This document shows, one piece after another, positions 49,443 to 59,643 of a DNA stretch of 64,000 nucleotides; position 1 is the stretch's first letter, and each line of letters starts with the position of its first letter. The notes beneath the pieces are model-generated. The model was not told where the DNA came from and searched no databases. It saw only the letters and a list, made by a program, of their open reading frames with translations. The DNA comes from Cupriavidus respiraculi (lineage in GTDB: Bacteria; Pseudomonadota; Gammaproteobacteria; Burkholderiales; Burkholderiaceae): positions 1 through 64,000 of the forward strand of contig NZ_CAJZAH010000010.1 of assembly GCF_914271545.1 (NCBI RefSeq), written 5' to 3'. Made by a program: the position numbers and the translations under genes.

Positions 49443-50075
49443 TCAGCCTGGGCCGGATCGGGACTTGTGTTTCGCCTCAGTCGCCTCCCTCAGGATCTCC
49501 CGGCCGCCGTTGAGTGCGATCGTCGCCACCACGAGGCCGAGGACCAGATCCGGCAAGTTCGAGCCCAACCACATCACCAGGGCGCCGGAGAGGACAATTC
49601 CGAGGTTCACGATGGAGTCGTTATTCGTGAAGACTGTGGACGCCTTGAAGTTGACGTCTTCGCCACGGTGGCGCTTCAGCACGCGCAGGCAGACGATGTT
49701 GACCGCCGCGTTGATCGCGGCCATGCCCATCATCGCGCCCCCCACGGGAGCATCTCCGCCGAAAAAGCGGCGCAGGACGTCCACAAACAGCATGACGGCC
49801 AACACAATCAAGAGCCAACCCGACAGACGCGCGGCCAACACTTTGATGGCCGGTGCGCGGCCGACGGCATAAAGACTGACGCCATAGACCGATGCATCGG
49901 CCGGATTGTCCAGCGCCGCCCCGACTACTGCCGTGGACGAAGCCCAGAGTCCGACGACCGCGCCTGCCAGACATTGGCCCACATTGATCAGCAGCACCAA
50001 CCAAAGAAGCCGCCGATCGGCCTCCTGGCTAGCATCGAACTCGTGCCCGTCCTCGTCGAGGCTATCGTCGCTCAT
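49443..50075 (-). CDS. CDF-like cation transporter (short)
   Basis: 210 residues from ATG 50075. About six membrane helices; VVGAALDNPADASVYGVSLYA and NNDSIVNLGIVLSGALVMW replace the H-x3-D pairs of classical CDF proteins by Asp/Asn, and the cytoplasmic C-terminal domain is missing. Proteins of this type occur in lead-resistance loci of Burkholderiaceae. It probably exports a divalent metal. It lies between pbrT and the cadA promoter. Confidence 0.75.
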   Translation of the reverse strand: MSDDSLDEDGHEFDASQEADRRLLWLVLLINVGQCLAGAVVGLWASSTAVVGAALDNPADASVYGVSLYAVGRAPAIKVLAARLSGWLLIVLAVMLFVDVLRRFFGGDAPVGGAMMGMAAINAAVNIVCLRVLKRHRGEDVNFKASTVFTNNDSIVNLGIVLSGALVMWLGSNLPDLVLGLVVATIALNGGREILREATEAKHKSRSGPG

Positions 50076-50214
50076 CGCGTTGCTCCTAGGGGGACAGCCA
50101 AAACGCGGCGCGGCTGGCCGCCCGATCCGCAACGGCATCCGCCTTGGGACAGTCGCACAGCCAACATGGACCGGTGACGGCCATGACAGTGCGCGCGCGA
50201 CTCTCCGCGTGAGA

Positions 50215-52164
50215 TCAAGCGCCTGTCGCCTTGCCGGCTCTCACAGGCCTTGTGTTCATCGCGAAGCCGACGATCGCGATGGCAAGCACGGCCGCCTGCG
50301 CCAGCACAGTCTGCAGCGTCGGATAGAACCCAAGCAGATCCACGCGCGGGATCGACATCATCGTGATCCCCACCAGACCGGCTTCCTGCAGGCCTGCTAC
50401 GCCCTTGCCCGCGAGGACGATGGCCAACGCTGCGACCAACAACGAGCTGACCGCGAAGAATTGACCGATCGGCAAGCGCGCACTGGTGCGTAGCAAGACC
50501 ACGGCTGCTACGGCGAGCACGACGACGCCGCAAGCCAAACCGGCCAGCAAGGGCATGCCGTTATCGCCGGTCCATAGTGCAGCGAAGAACAACACCGTCT
50601 CGAACACCTCCCGGTAGACCGCAACAAACGCGAGCGATGCCATGAACCATGCCGTGCGGCGGGTCATCGCCGCTGACATCTTTTCCTTCAGATACTGCTG
50701 CCACCGTCCAGCACTGCTCTTCTGGTGCATCCACAGCCCGACGCACAGCAAGACGATTGCCGCAAAGAGTGAGGAGAAGCCCTCGGTCAACTCGCGGCTC
50801 GCGCCACTGATGCTGACGAGATAGGTGGCCACGCCCCATGTCAAGCCGCCAGCGGCCAACGCCGCAACCCAGCCTGCATGGACGTACCGGACGATCTCGG
50901 GCCGGTCGGCCTTGCGCAGGAACGCCAGCATCGCCACCACTACGAGCAACGCCTCCAACCCTTCCCGCACCAGGATGGTCAGAGCGGCAAAGAACGCGGC
51001 CAACGAATCACCTTCGCCAGGCGCCAAGGCGAGATCGGTTTGGTCCAGCAACGCCTGCAAGCCTGCTTCGGCGGCACGGACGTCGTCCAACGAGCCGTGG
51101 GCGATCGTCGCGCGAAAGTTGATCATCGCCTTCTCGACGTTGCGAAACAGCGTGTCGTTCTTTGCCGCCAGCGCCGGCTCCAGTGCCTCGAACCCATCGA
51201 GATACGCAGAGAGCGCGAGCTTCGTGGCGAGCGGCCGGTTGCCGGCTTGGAAAGCGGCGACGCTCTCCTGCAGCCTTGTCTTCGCCAGCGCGGCGCTGCG
51301 GCCTTGGGTGGCGACCATCGCGCCAGGATTGGAGCGCAGATAGGCTAGCAACTGCGCGGCAGCGGTGTCGCCGATGCTTGACGCAAGCTTTGCCTCCGAA
51401 ATCTGCGCCAGTCCCTCCATCCCGACCATGGCGGAACGCAGGCCCTTATTGTCTTTCCACAGTTCCTCGCCTGCAGCTTGTTGTGCCGCGTCGTAGGAAA
51501 GCGTGCCAACGAAGAACGCCAGTGCCCACCGGTCGTCTTCAGACAGGGACGCGAAGCTGGGCATGGCGGTGCCCTCGACGCCATTGCTCAGAATCTGATA
51601 AAGGGAAAACAACGAACGTTCGCGCGCACGACTGTGGTCATCGAACGCCGTGGGCTTTGGCTCCAGTTTGGCCGAGAGCGCGCCGTCACCCTTGCCTGAC
51701 CCGCCATGGCAACTCGCACAATTGGCTTGGTAAAGCTGGGCGCCCCGTTGAAGGTCTGGCGCCTTGGTAGGCGCGACGGGAAAAGGGAATCGCTGCTGGA
51801 CGGCACCGGCGAGTTCACGCGCGTGCTCCGCGACTTTGGCTGCGTCAGCCCTTGCCTCAATCAGAGCTCTCAAATCTCGCGCGTCGGCCATTAGCCCTTC
51901 ACTGGCGGTCTGCGATTGCAGTTCCCTCAGCTGCCGTTCGACATTGAGGGCGAAGTCTTGCATCTCGCGGTACTCGTTCGGCTCGATGATGTTTCCCCCG
52001 GATACGGCTCCGCTGTAGTCCACGGCGATGTAGTCGAGCAACTGCCAGACTTGCCGCGCACGGCCGTCGGTCTCATCGGCATGCGCGACTGCGGCAATCA
52101 GCCAAGAAGAGAATAAGGCACAAACAAAATAGAGAGTTCTAGAACGGCTGATGGAACGAGACAT
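50215..52164 (-). CDS. pbrT: Lead uptake-type FTR1 permease PbrT with cytochrome c domain
   Basis: 649 residues. Signal peptide ends AVAHA; the periplasmic N-terminal half carries a haem motif CASCHGG near residues 151-157, and the second half is a seven-helix FTR1 permease with REGLEALLVV near 398 and REVFETVLFF near 518, the acidic motifs of iron permeases. This layout is PbrT of C. metallidurans, which imports Pb(II) before export or sequestration. Divergent from pbrR. No clear Shine-Dalgarno before ATG 52164. Confidence 0.9.
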   Translation of the reverse strand: MSRSISRSRTLYFVCALFSSWLIAAVAHADETDGRARQVWQLLDYIAVDYSGAVSGGNIIEPNEYREMQDFALNVERQLRELQSQTASEGLMADARDLRALIEARADAAKVAEHARELAGAVQQRFPFPVAPTKAPDLQRGAQLYQANCASCHGGSGKGDGALSAKLEPKPTAFDDHSRARERSLFSLYQILSNGVEGTAMPSFASLSEDDRWALAFFVGTLSYDAAQQAAGEELWKDNKGLRSAMVGMEGLAQISEAKLASSIGDTAAAQLLAYLRSNPGAMVATQGRSAALAKTRLQESVAAFQAGNRPLATKLALSAYLDGFEALEPALAAKNDTLFRNVEKAMINFRATIAHGSLDDVRAAEAGLQALLDQTDLALAPGEGDSLAAFFAALTILVREGLEALLVVVAMLAFLRKADRPEIVRYVHAGWVAALAAGGLTWGVATYLVSISGASRELTEGFSSLFAAIVLLCVGLWMHQKSSAGRWQQYLKEKMSAAMTRRTAWFMASLAFVAVYREVFETVLFFAALWTGDNGMPLLAGLACGVVVLAVAAVVLLRTSARLPIGQFFAVSSLLVAALAIVLAGKGVAGLQEAGLVGITMMSIPRVDLLGFYPTLQTVLAQAAVLAIAIVGFAMNTRPVRAGKATGA

Positions 52165-52277
52165 TGCTTAAAGGAAAGGAATTGGTCGGTTGCTCGGTGC
52201 TGCGGCGTCACAGTCAGTGGTTGCACCGCGGCCGGCCAGATATTAGTGACAGGTTTCGTGTGGTTTTTCGTGCTGGC

Positions 52278-52308
52278 ATTGGAGACCATAAAGCCACTGC
52301 AGGGTCAA
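52278..52308 (-). promoter_or_regulatory. MerR-type promoter of pbrT
   Basis: Minus strand: TTGACC (52303-52308), 19-bp spacer CTGCAGTGGCTTTATGGTC, TCCAAT (52278-52283). The dyad is imperfect but the spacing is right for PbrR control. The pbrT start is about 114 bp downstream. Confidence 0.6.
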
Positions 52309-52440
52309 GGCCGCCTCTCAATGCCAGCATCCATGCGCGACATCGCGCGGCAGGGGTGTCCACACTGGCCGTAGTGACGACAACCTCGGCCCTACGTCGT
52401 CGGCGACGGCGTCGCATTGAGGGTGGCCCTCCGCGTCAAA

Positions 52441-52456
52441 ACTCTATAGTTAGAGT
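52441..52456. promoter_or_regulatory. Perfect dyad upstream of pbrR
   Basis: ACTCTA-TAGT-TAGAGT is a perfect inverted repeat 35 bp before the pbrR start, close to the half-sites of CadR/PbrR operators (ACTCTATAG...). A clean -35/-10 pair at 19 bp is not evident, so it may be an autoregulatory site. Confidence 0.6.
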
Positions 52457-52490
52457 AGACTTTCGCAACTCCACTAACGTGAGGACGACT

Positions 52491-52898
52491 ATGAAAATCG
52501 GCGAACTCGCCCGAGCCAGCGGCACGACCGTAGAGACGGTGCGGTTCTATGAGCATGAAGGGCTGCTGCCATCCCCGGCCCGCTCCAACGGCAATTACCG
52601 GATCTATGCGCCTGAGCACCTGGAGCGGGTGGCTTTCATCCGCCATTGCCGCTCGTTGGATATGACGCTAGATGAGGTTCGGGTACTGCTCAACGCCAAG
52701 GACGCGCCGAATCAAGATTGCGGTGAGGTCAATGTGTTGCTCGACAGCCATATCGCCCATGTGGCGCACCGCATAAGGGAGTTGCAGGCACTGGAACGGG
52801 ACCTGAAGCAGCTGCGCGGTCAGTGCGGCCGTGCACGCGTGGCAAGGGACTGCGGCATCCTAGACGGCCTGGTGAAAACCATCCGGCACGCCGCTTAA
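52491..52898 (+). CDS. pbrR: MerR-family Pb/Cd/Zn-responsive regulator PbrR
   Basis: 135 residues from ATG 52491. MKIGELARASGTTVETVRFY is the MerR DNA-binding start. Metal-site cysteines are at 77 (NQDCGEV), 112 and 121 (GQCGRARVARDCGIL), the triad of PbrR/CadR proteins. Residue 14 is Val, not Cys as in PbrR of CH34. It should bend the 19-bp-spacer promoters found before pbrT and the cadA-type gene. Could equally be called CadR; Pb is chosen because of pbrT next door. Confidence 0.88.
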   Translation: MKIGELARASGTTVETVRFYEHEGLLPSPARSNGNYRIYAPEHLERVAFIRHCRSLDMTLDEVRVLLNAKDAPNQDCGEVNVLLDSHIAHVAHRIRELQALERDLKQLRGQCGRARVARDCGILDGLVKTIRHAA

Positions 52899-53033
52899 AG
52901 CCACAGGCCTAGAGGGAATACGGGTCCTCGGCCTAAGGGAGGAACGCCACGGCGCCCGGCCACGTTCGGCCGGCGGCGCACCGTGCTGCAGTCCAGGGCG
53001 ACCAACGACAGCGAGCCGGCTCAGGGGTGGAGA

Positions 53034-53048
53034 TGACACAGCTGTAAC
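53034..53048 (+). promoter_or_regulatory. CopR-like box before the 54-residue RDPFCDGA gene
   Basis: TGACACAGCTGTAAC fits T[T/G]AC-N5-TGTAA, centred 107 bp before the start at 53148. Confidence 0.55.
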
Positions 53049-53147
53049 CATTGGGCAATCTGGTCGAAACCGCGCTTGGCTCAAGATGACGGCTAGTCAG
53101 TTCCACACGCGCTATACACCTCATAGCCTTTTTGTCCGGAGCCCACG

Positions 53148-53312
53148 ATGAAGACCGTTCTAACCATTCTTATGGTATTCGCTCTCGCCCCTACGATTGC
53201 CTTCGCGGCAACGAGCACGTCCGCGCCAAGCGCCGCGGCCTTCGATATGGCGTCGAGCCCCGCCCATGGCGCCGTAACGGGACCGCGAGACCCCTTCTGC
53301 GATGGCGCCTGA
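53148..53312 (+). CDS. 54-residue exported protein ending RDPFCDGA
   Basis: ATG 53148 opens 54 codons: signal peptide MKTVLTILMVFALAPTIAFA, a short Ser/Ala spacer and the end VTGPRDPFCDGA. The terminal octapeptide equals the repeat unit of the 78-residue proteins at 12.9 and 36.5 kb, with Cys in place of Thr. A short T-rich stretch (53320-53326) after a small GCCT/AGGC stem may end transcription. It was not noticed by length-based calling and appears real because of the signal peptide, the motif and the box upstream. Confidence 0.7.
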   Translation: MKTVLTILMVFALAPTIAFAATSTSAPSAAAFDMASSPAHGAVTGPRDPFCDGA

Positions 53313-53372
53313 TAGGCTTTTTTTCTTGGTAAATCTGTCGGCAGCCATCCGGTTGCCGCGCGCTGCCTAGAA

Positions 53373-54740
53373 TCAAGGTCGGCCCGAACCAGGAAAACGC
53401 AACTCGAATTGTGTGACGCGCCCCGCGAGAGTCCTGGCCGTCGCGGTGCCGCCGTGCAATTCCATGATCGATCGTACGATCGCGAGTCCTAGCCCGGTGG
53501 AGCGGTACGAGTGAGAACGCGCGCGGTCTGCCCGGTAAAAGCGTTCGAAAATATGCGGAACATCCTTCTCAGGAATTGGCTGTCCGACGTTGGATACCTG
53601 GACAAGAATGTCGCTCTCGGCATCCACCGTTTGAACGCATACTGTGGAGCCGGAGTCGGCGTGTTCAATCGCGTTGGCAAGCAGGTTATTGATGGCCCGC
53701 CGGAACAGCATTGCGTCAGCCTTCAACCGGCCCTTCGCATTCACGGAGAACGTGATCGCTCGCTCTTCAGCCAGCACGGAAAAATAGTCAGTCAACTTGA
53801 CCAGTTCGTCCGCAAGACTGATGACTACTGTTTCAATCCGCGTGTTCGCGCCGTCCGCTCGTGCGAGGAACAACATGCCGTCGATCATGCGCGATAGGCG
53901 TTGGTACTCGGCGAGGCTCTCTTCAATCAGCGCTTCATATTCGGCTGCCGTGCGCTCCTTGGACAGCGCAACTTCCGCGTGACCAATGAGGTTGTTTAGC
54001 GGTGTTCGCATGTCGTGGGCCAGGTCCGCGGAGAACCGGTAGAGCCGTTCGTAACCAGATTCCAGGCGTTGAAGCATCGCATTGAACGCCGTTGCAATGG
54101 CACGAACCTCGATCGGGCGGGCCGGCGCATCCACCCGATAACTAAGCTGTTCCACGCTGATCCGATTGACCTGCTTAACGAGGCGCTGCGTGGGCTGAAG
54201 TTCGCGTCTCGTGATCAGAGCGCCCAGCATCGCGGTCAGGATCGCTCCTACCGCCGTGCCAGCCAGAAGGCTATTCTGGAATCTGGTGATAACCTGCGCT
54301 CGCCCCTGACTGCTCTGCGCAACCGTCAACCTCGCTGGCGTCTTGTCGCCGCCGGCACGTTCGATCACCGCGCCGCGCATGACGAATGACTGGCGAAGGT
54401 CAACGCTGCGGCGCCCGGCCTCCAAATCAAAGTCCGCAGGCAAGGTGTCGCGTGTGCGATAGCGGAGCACGCCCTGCTCGGTGCGAAGCCGAATAGCCAG
54501 ACCGTCGTGCCCGCGGACAATGTCATCTAACCGATGAGGCCAGCTTGCCACGGGGCCTGCGCCGTCCAGCTCTTCAATGAGATGGGTTACCTGCTCCAGT
54601 TTGCCGCGCACGATCTCCTCATCTCTCGATAGCAGCTGCGCCTGGAGGGCATAATAGGAATACGCGCCCATGCTCGCGAGCGCAATCGTGGCGAGGAGGG
54701 AGAAGAGCAGGGCAAGCCGGCCGGGCAGCGACTGTGGCAT
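53373..54740 (-). CDS. czcS: Heavy-metal sensor histidine kinase CzcS
   Basis: 455 residues. TM1 about 8-30, TM2 about 160-178, a periplasmic loop between them, HAMP, then HisKA SADLAHDMRTPLNNL with His242 and ATPase boxes NLLANAIEHADSG and STGLGLAIV. The loop is shorter and poorer in His and Met than in CopS. Pairs with CzcR two bases upstream. Placed at the end of czcCBADRS, so it should sense Zn, Cd or Co and control the efflux genes. Confidence 0.88.
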   Translation of the reverse strand: MPQSLPGRLALLFSLLATIALASMGAYSYYALQAQLLSRDEEIVRGKLEQVTHLIEELDGAGPVASWPHRLDDIVRGHDGLAIRLRTEQGVLRYRTRDTLPADFDLEAGRRSVDLRQSFVMRGAVIERAGGDKTPARLTVAQSSQGRAQVITRFQNSLLAGTAVGAILTAMLGALITRRELQPTQRLVKQVNRISVEQLSYRVDAPARPIEVRAIATAFNAMLQRLESGYERLYRFSADLAHDMRTPLNNLIGHAEVALSKERTAAEYEALIEESLAEYQRLSRMIDGMLFLARADGANTRIETVVISLADELVKLTDYFSVLAEERAITFSVNAKGRLKADAMLFRRAINNLLANAIEHADSGSTVCVQTVDAESDILVQVSNVGQPIPEKDVPHIFERFYRADRARSHSYRSTGLGLAIVRSIMELHGGTATARTLAGRVTQFELRFPGSGRP

Positions 54741-54742
54741 CG

Positions 54743-55420
54743 TTATCCCTTTCGCTCAGGGTCGAGCACGTAACCCATGCCCCGTACCGTGTGGATCAGC
54801 CTAGGCGCGAACCCGACGTCGATCTTTGCGCGCAGACGGCGGATCGCGACGTCGACCACGTTGGTGTCAGTGTCGAAATTCACATCCCATACGTGAGAAG
54901 CGATGGACGTTCTGGATAGCACCTCACCGGATCGTCGGGCAAGCAGATGCAACAACGCGAACTCTTGGGCGGTCAGTTCGATTCGAACCTCGCCGCGAAA
55001 AACGCGGCGACCAAGCACATCGATGTCTAGGTCCGCAATACGCAGCCGCTCCGACTCCCGTCCGATACTCTGCCTTAGGCAACGGCGAATCCGGGCCAGC
55101 AGCTCGGCAAATGCGAACGGCTTGACCAGATAATCATCAGCGCCAAGCTCGAAGCCTTTGACTCGGTCGGCAACTTCATCCTGTGCGGTAAGAAACAGGA
55201 CCGGTGTGTTGGACCGCATCCGGATTGACCTGATGACGGCCCACCCGTCCGCACCCGGCAACATGACGTCCAACAGAATCGCGTCGTATTGCATCTCCGC
55301 CGCGAGATGAATGCCGTCGGTGCCCGTCATCGCCACATCGACGACGAATCCTGACTCGGTCAAGCCTTTCTGAAGGTACTCCGCTGTCCTAAGTTCGTCC
55401 TCGATAACCAAGATTTTCAA
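54743..55420 (-). CDS. czcR: Response regulator CzcR
   Basis: 225 residues from a TTG start at 55420, chosen because GGAGG lies eight bases upstream and [18 protein letters not shown] is the canonical OmpR-family beginning; a longer in-frame ATG would run into czcD. Phospho-acceptor Asp51 (ILLDVMLP), [16 protein letters not shown] and the winged-helix end RRLRAKID ... [12 protein letters not shown] are complete. Gap to czcD is five bases. Confidence 0.88.
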   Translation of the reverse strand: MKILVIEDELRTAEYLQKGLTESGFVVDVAMTGTDGIHLAAEMQYDAILLDVMLPGADGWAVIRSIRMRSNTPVLFLTAQDEVADRVKGFELGADDYLVKPFAFAELLARIRRCLRQSIGRESERLRIADLDIDVLGRRVFRGEVRIELTAQEFALLHLLARRSGEVLSRTSIASHVWDVNFDTDTNVVDVAIRRLRAKIDVGFAPRLIHTVRGMGYVLDPERKG

Positions 55421-55425
55421 TGTTT

Positions 55426-56400
55426 CTACCTCCCTAAATCGGAAGGACCTACCGTCTTTCCCTCTGCGATCTTGCTCCCTTGCAGATAGTGCGCCGCGGA
55501 TTCGAAGTGCACCGAGCGATCGGCTTGGCGGCAGGGCGCTAACTCGCATTGCACAGTGATGTGGGTAATACCAAACTGTTGTGCCAGCAGGTCGCGAATC
55601 GCGGGCAATATCTCCCGCTCCGCATTGATGGCGGCATCGTTGACCACGTGCACCGTGAGACTGACCTTGCCACTCGTGAGCGCCCAGACGTGCAGATCGT
55701 GGATGCTCTTGACGCCTCTGATCGAGCGCAACGCTTCCTCCACCCGACCAATTTCGATCTCCTCAGGGACGCCCTCCAGGAGAATATTCAGGCTGGATTT
55801 GAGGAGAATCCACGTGCGCGGGAGCACCCATAGTCCGATCATCACGGCAACCACGGTGTCGACCCACGCCCAGCCGGTAAAGCGAATGATCAGAGCGCCG
55901 ATGATGACCCCCAGCGAACCTAGCAGATCGCTCCAGACTTCGAGGTATGCCCCCTTGACGTTCAGGCTGTGATCCTTGCCGCCCGCGAGAATGCGCATGC
56001 TGGCAAAGTTGACCACAAGGCCCACTACGGCAATCAGCAGCATCCCGGTGGATTCGATGTCAGGCGGCGATTGCAGCCGCTGATAGGCCTCATACAGGAT
56101 GTACAGCGCCACGCCGAACAGCAGCAGCGCATTTAAGGCAGCGGCAAGGATTTCGAAGCGGTAGTACCCGAAAGTCCGCGCCTTGTCGACAGGTCGCTTC
56201 GCGATTTGGATAGCGGCAAGGGCGATCGCGAGTGCGGCGGTATCCGTGAACATGTGGGCCGCATCGGATATCAGCGCCAAGCTTTGGGTCAACAGCCCGC
56301 CAACCAGTTCGACGACGAGAAAGGTTGCCGTCAGGCCAAGCGCCCACTTCAAAGCACGCTCGTTGCCGGTTGCATGACCATGGTCGTGACCAGCTCCCAT
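55426..56400 (-). CDS. czcD: CDF-family Zn/Cd/Co exporter CzcD
   Basis: 324 residues from ATG 56400 (GGAG six bases before). The N-terminus is His-rich ([11 protein letters not shown]). Six helices with [17 protein letters not shown] (H-x3-D site, TM2) and [17 protein letters not shown] (TM5), then a cytoplasmic domain ending in [12 protein letters not shown]. Transports divalent metals from cytoplasm to periplasm, feeding CzcCBA. Lies 58 bp after czcA. Confidence 0.93.
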   Translation of the reverse strand: MGAGHDHGHATGNERALKWALGLTATFLVVELVGGLLTQSLALISDAAHMFTDTAALAIALAAIQIAKRPVDKARTFGYYRFEILAAALNALLLFGVALYILYEAYQRLQSPPDIESTGMLLIAVVGLVVNFASMRILAGGKDHSLNVKGAYLEVWSDLLGSLGVIIGALIIRFTGWAWVDTVVAVMIGLWVLPRTWILLKSSLNILLEGVPEEIEIGRVEEALRSIRGVKSIHDLHVWALTSGKVSLTVHVVNDAAINAEREILPAIRDLLAQQFGITHITVQCELAPCRQADRSVHFESAAHYLQGSKIAEGKTVGPSDLGR

Positions 56401-56458
56401 TGCACTCTCCTTGTCGAGTCGCGGGTGCCAAAACAGATAGCACCCGCCTAGGGACATC

Positions 56459-59400
56459 TTAAGCAGGCAGCGTAACCGGCGAGACTTCCACCTCCTCGTC
56501 TTCATCCCGGCGATGCGCCAATCTGTACAGCGCCGGCAGTACCAGCAAAGTCAACGCCGTGGAGGAAAGGATGCCGCCGATGACAACCGTCGCGAGAGGT
56601 CGCTGCACCTCCGCGCCGGTTCCGGTTGCGATGGCCATCGGAACGAAACCCAGCGAGGCAACCAGTGCTGTCATCAGCACTGGGCGGAGTCGAGTCAGTG
56701 CGCCTGTGCGGACGGATTCATCCAGCGGTTTTCCCTCTTCCCTCAGCGCCCGGATAAACGACAGCATCACCAAGCCGTTCAATACCGCGACACCGGACAG
56801 CGCGATGAACCCGACAGCCGCCGAGATGGACAGCGGGATGCCCCGCAACCATAACGCCAGAATGCCGCCCGTCAAGGCAAACGGAATGCCGGTGAAGACC
56901 AGCAGACCGTCCTTGACGTTGTTGAACATCGCGAAAAGCAGCACGAAGACCATCAGCAAGGCAACCGGCACAACAATCTGAAGGCGCGCGGTGGCGGATT
57001 GCAGTTGTTCGAAGGTGCCTCCCCAGGTCGTCCAATAGCCTGCAGGGATCTTCACTTGCTTCTGGATTGCGGCCTCGGCTTCGGGTACGAACGAGCCAAT
57101 ATCGCGACCTCGCACGTTTGCGCTGACCACGATCCGGCGCTTGCCATTCTCCCGCGAGACCTGATTTGGTCCCGGCGCGAGGTCCAGTGTTGCAATCTCG
57201 CTGAGCGGGATGTAGGTGGTACGCACTTCGCTACTTCCGTTTCTTGGCAAGGGAATCGGTAAGCGGCGCAGCGCCTCAACGTCACCCCGGACGGCATCGG
57301 GGAGGCGGACCAGGATGTCGAAGCGTCGGTCGCCCTGGAAGAACGTGCCAGATTCTTTGCCGCCCATGGCGATCGCTACCGCGTCCTGCACGTCGTTCAT
57401 ATTGAGACCGTAGCGTGCAGCCTTGTTTCGGTCGATGCTGACGGTCAGCATCGGCAGCCCAGTCGTCTGTTCGACCTTCACCTCCGTGGCGCCCTGAATA
57501 CTCTGAAGGACAGTCGCAATCTTGTTTGCGGTGTCGTTGAGGACCGCGTTGTCATCCCCGAAAACCTTGACCGCCACATCCGAACGCACCCCGGAAATGA
57601 GCTCGTTGAACCGAAGTTGAATGGGCTGGGAAAATTCGTAGTTGTTGCCGGGGAGCTTAGCGACTTCCGCACGAATAGCGGCGATCAATTCGTCCCGCGT
57701 CTTAGTCGGCTCCGGCCAGGCGGACTGCGGCTTGAGCATGATGTAGCCGTCCGAGATGTTCGGTGGCATCGGGTCCGCCGCGATCTCCGCGGTGCCGGTA
57801 CGCGCGAAGATTCGCTCGATCTCCGGGAATTTCGCCTTCAAGGTCGATTCGATTTGCTTCTGCATCTCGACCGACTGGGAAAGGCTCGTCCCTGGGATTC
57901 GCAGCGCCTGGATCGCCAGATCGCCCTCATTGAGATTGGGCACGAATTCGCTGCCAAGCCTGGTGGCAATGGCCACGCACAGTGCGATAGCGACGCAGGC
58001 AAACGTCAGTACAACAGGCGTGTTGGCCAACGACTTATCCAACAGCGGCGCGTAGCGCGCCTTGGCCCACTCCATCAGGCGGTTCTCCTTCTCCGCCACT
58101 TTGTCACCAATGAAAAGCGCAACTGCCGCCGGCACGAAGGTAACCGACAGAATCATGGCGCCCAGGAGCGCTAGCACGACGGTGAACGCCATCGGATGAA
58201 ACATCTTTCCTTCGACGCCGGTGAGGGCGAAGATGGGCAGATAGACGATCATGATGATGAGCTGGCCGTAAAGCAAAGGCCGTCGCGCCTCGCGCGAAGC
58301 CGCGAACACCTCGTGAAACCTCTCCGCGCGGGTAAGAGGCCTGCCGTGGTGGGCTTGGGCGTGGGATAACCTACGCACACAGTTTTCGACGATCACCACG
58401 GCACCATCAATGATGATGCCGAAGTCCAGCGCACCAAGGCTCATCAGGTTTGCGCTGATCTTGTAGTTCACCATGCCGGTGAAGGTGAAGAGCATGGACA
58501 GCGGGATCACCAGCGCAGTGATGATTGCAGCGCGGATATTGCCCAAGAACAGAAAGAGAATCGCGATAACCAGAACCGCGCCTTCGAGAAGGTTCTTCTT
58601 CACCGTGGCAATCGCCTTATCGACCAGCACGGTGCGGTCATAGACCGTGATCGCTTTCACGCCCGCCGGCAAGGAGCGGTTGATGGCCTCCATCTGTTTA
58701 TCCACTGCCTGGGAGACCGCACGACTGTTTTCGCCGATCAGCATGAACACCGTGCCGAGCACCACCTCCTTGCCGTTCTCGGTCGCCGCGCCGGTACGCA
58801 ATTCCCGCCCGATCTCGACCTCTGCGATATCCCTGACGCGGATCGGTTGTCCCTGTGCCGTACCTACAATCACGTCGCGAATGTCGTCGATCGATTTGAC
58901 CTGACCCGGCGCCCGCACCAGATACTGCTCGCCGCGACGTTCGATATAGCCGGCGCCGACATTGTCATTGTTCTTTTCAAGCGCCGTCACCACATCGGAC
59001 AACGAGAGCCCATATGACGCCAGCCGTTCGAGACTGGGAGCGACGAGGTACTCCTTGGCAAAGCCGCCGATGGAGTTGATCTCGGTGACGCCGGGCACAT
59101 TGCGCAACTGCGGCTTGACCACCCAATCCTGAATCTCCCGCAGGTCGGTCGGCGTATACGGCGTGCCGTCGGGCTTGCGCGCCCCGTCCTCTGCTTCAAC
59201 CGTCCACAGATAGATTTCGCCAAGACCCGTAGAAATGGGGCCCATCGCAGGAGAGATTCCAGCCGGCAGCCGCTCGCGGGCTTCTTGAATGCGCTGGTTG
59301 ACCAGTTGGCGGGCAAAGTAGATGTCCGTACCGTCCTTGAAGATGACGGTCACCTGGGACAGTCCATATCGGGACAGGGAACGAGTCTGCTCCAGCCCTG

Positions 59401-59629
59401 GGAGGCCAGCCATGACGGTTTCGATCGGGTATGTGATGCGCTGCTCCGCCTCGAGCGGCGAATACCCCGGTGCGGCCGTATTGATCTGGACCTGGACATT
59501 GGTAATGTCCGGCACCGCATCGATCGGCAGGCGTGTGTAGTTGTACGCGCCGAGTAGCGCCATGCCGAATACGGTCAGCAGGATCAGCCATCGTTGCTCG
59601 ATGGCGAAGCGAATGATACGTTCGAACAT
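56459..59629 (-). CDS. czcA: RND efflux transporter CzcA (HME1)
   Basis: 1056 residues. The helix-4 motif DFGIIIDGAVVIVEN places Asp402, Asp408 and Glu415 exactly at the residues known to be essential in CzcA of C. metallidurans, marking a Co/Zn/Cd pump. Twelve helices, two large periplasmic loops, and a short C-terminal tail RRDEDEEVEVSPV. Forms the inner-membrane motor of CzcCBA. Starts 14 bp after czcB. Confidence 0.96.
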   Translation of the reverse strand: MFERIIRFAIEQRWLILLTVFGMALLGAYNYTRLPIDAVPDITNVQVQINTAAPGYSPLEAEQRITYPIETVMAGLPGLEQTRSLSRYGLSQVTVIFKDGTDIYFARQLVNQRIQEARERLPAGISPAMGPISTGLGEIYLWTVEAEDGARKPDGTPYTPTDLREIQDWVVKPQLRNVPGVTEINSIGGFAKEYLVAPSLERLASYGLSLSDVVTALEKNNDNVGAGYIERRGEQYLVRAPGQVKSIDDIRDVIVGTAQGQPIRVRDIAEVEIGRELRTGAATENGKEVVLGTVFMLIGENSRAVSQAVDKQMEAINRSLPAGVKAITVYDRTVLVDKAIATVKKNLLEGAVLVIAILFLFLGNIRAAIITALVIPLSMLFTFTGMVNYKISANLMSLGALDFGIIIDGAVVIVENCVRRLSHAQAHHGRPLTRAERFHEVFAASREARRPLLYGQLIIMIVYLPIFALTGVEGKMFHPMAFTVVLALLGAMILSVTFVPAAVALFIGDKVAEKENRLMEWAKARYAPLLDKSLANTPVVLTFACVAIALCVAIATRLGSEFVPNLNEGDLAIQALRIPGTSLSQSVEMQKQIESTLKAKFPEIERIFARTGTAEIAADPMPPNISDGYIMLKPQSAWPEPTKTRDELIAAIRAEVAKLPGNNYEFSQPIQLRFNELISGVRSDVAVKVFGDDNAVLNDTANKIATVLQSIQGATEVKVEQTTGLPMLTVSIDRNKAARYGLNMNDVQDAVAIAMGGKESGTFFQGDRRFDILVRLPDAVRGDVEALRRLPIPLPRNGSSEVRTTYIPLSEIATLDLAPGPNQVSRENGKRRIVVSANVRGRDIGSFVPEAEAAIQKQVKIPAGYWTTWGGTFEQLQSATARLQIVVPVALLMVFVLLFAMFNNVKDGLLVFTGIPFALTGGILALWLRGIPLSISAAVGFIALSGVAVLNGLVMLSFIRALREEGKPLDESVRTGALTRLRPVLMTALVASLGFVPMAIATGTGAEVQRPLATVVIGGILSSTALTLLVLPALYRLAHRRDEDEEVEVSPVTLPA

Positions 59630-59643
59630 GCTCGTCTCCCGTA

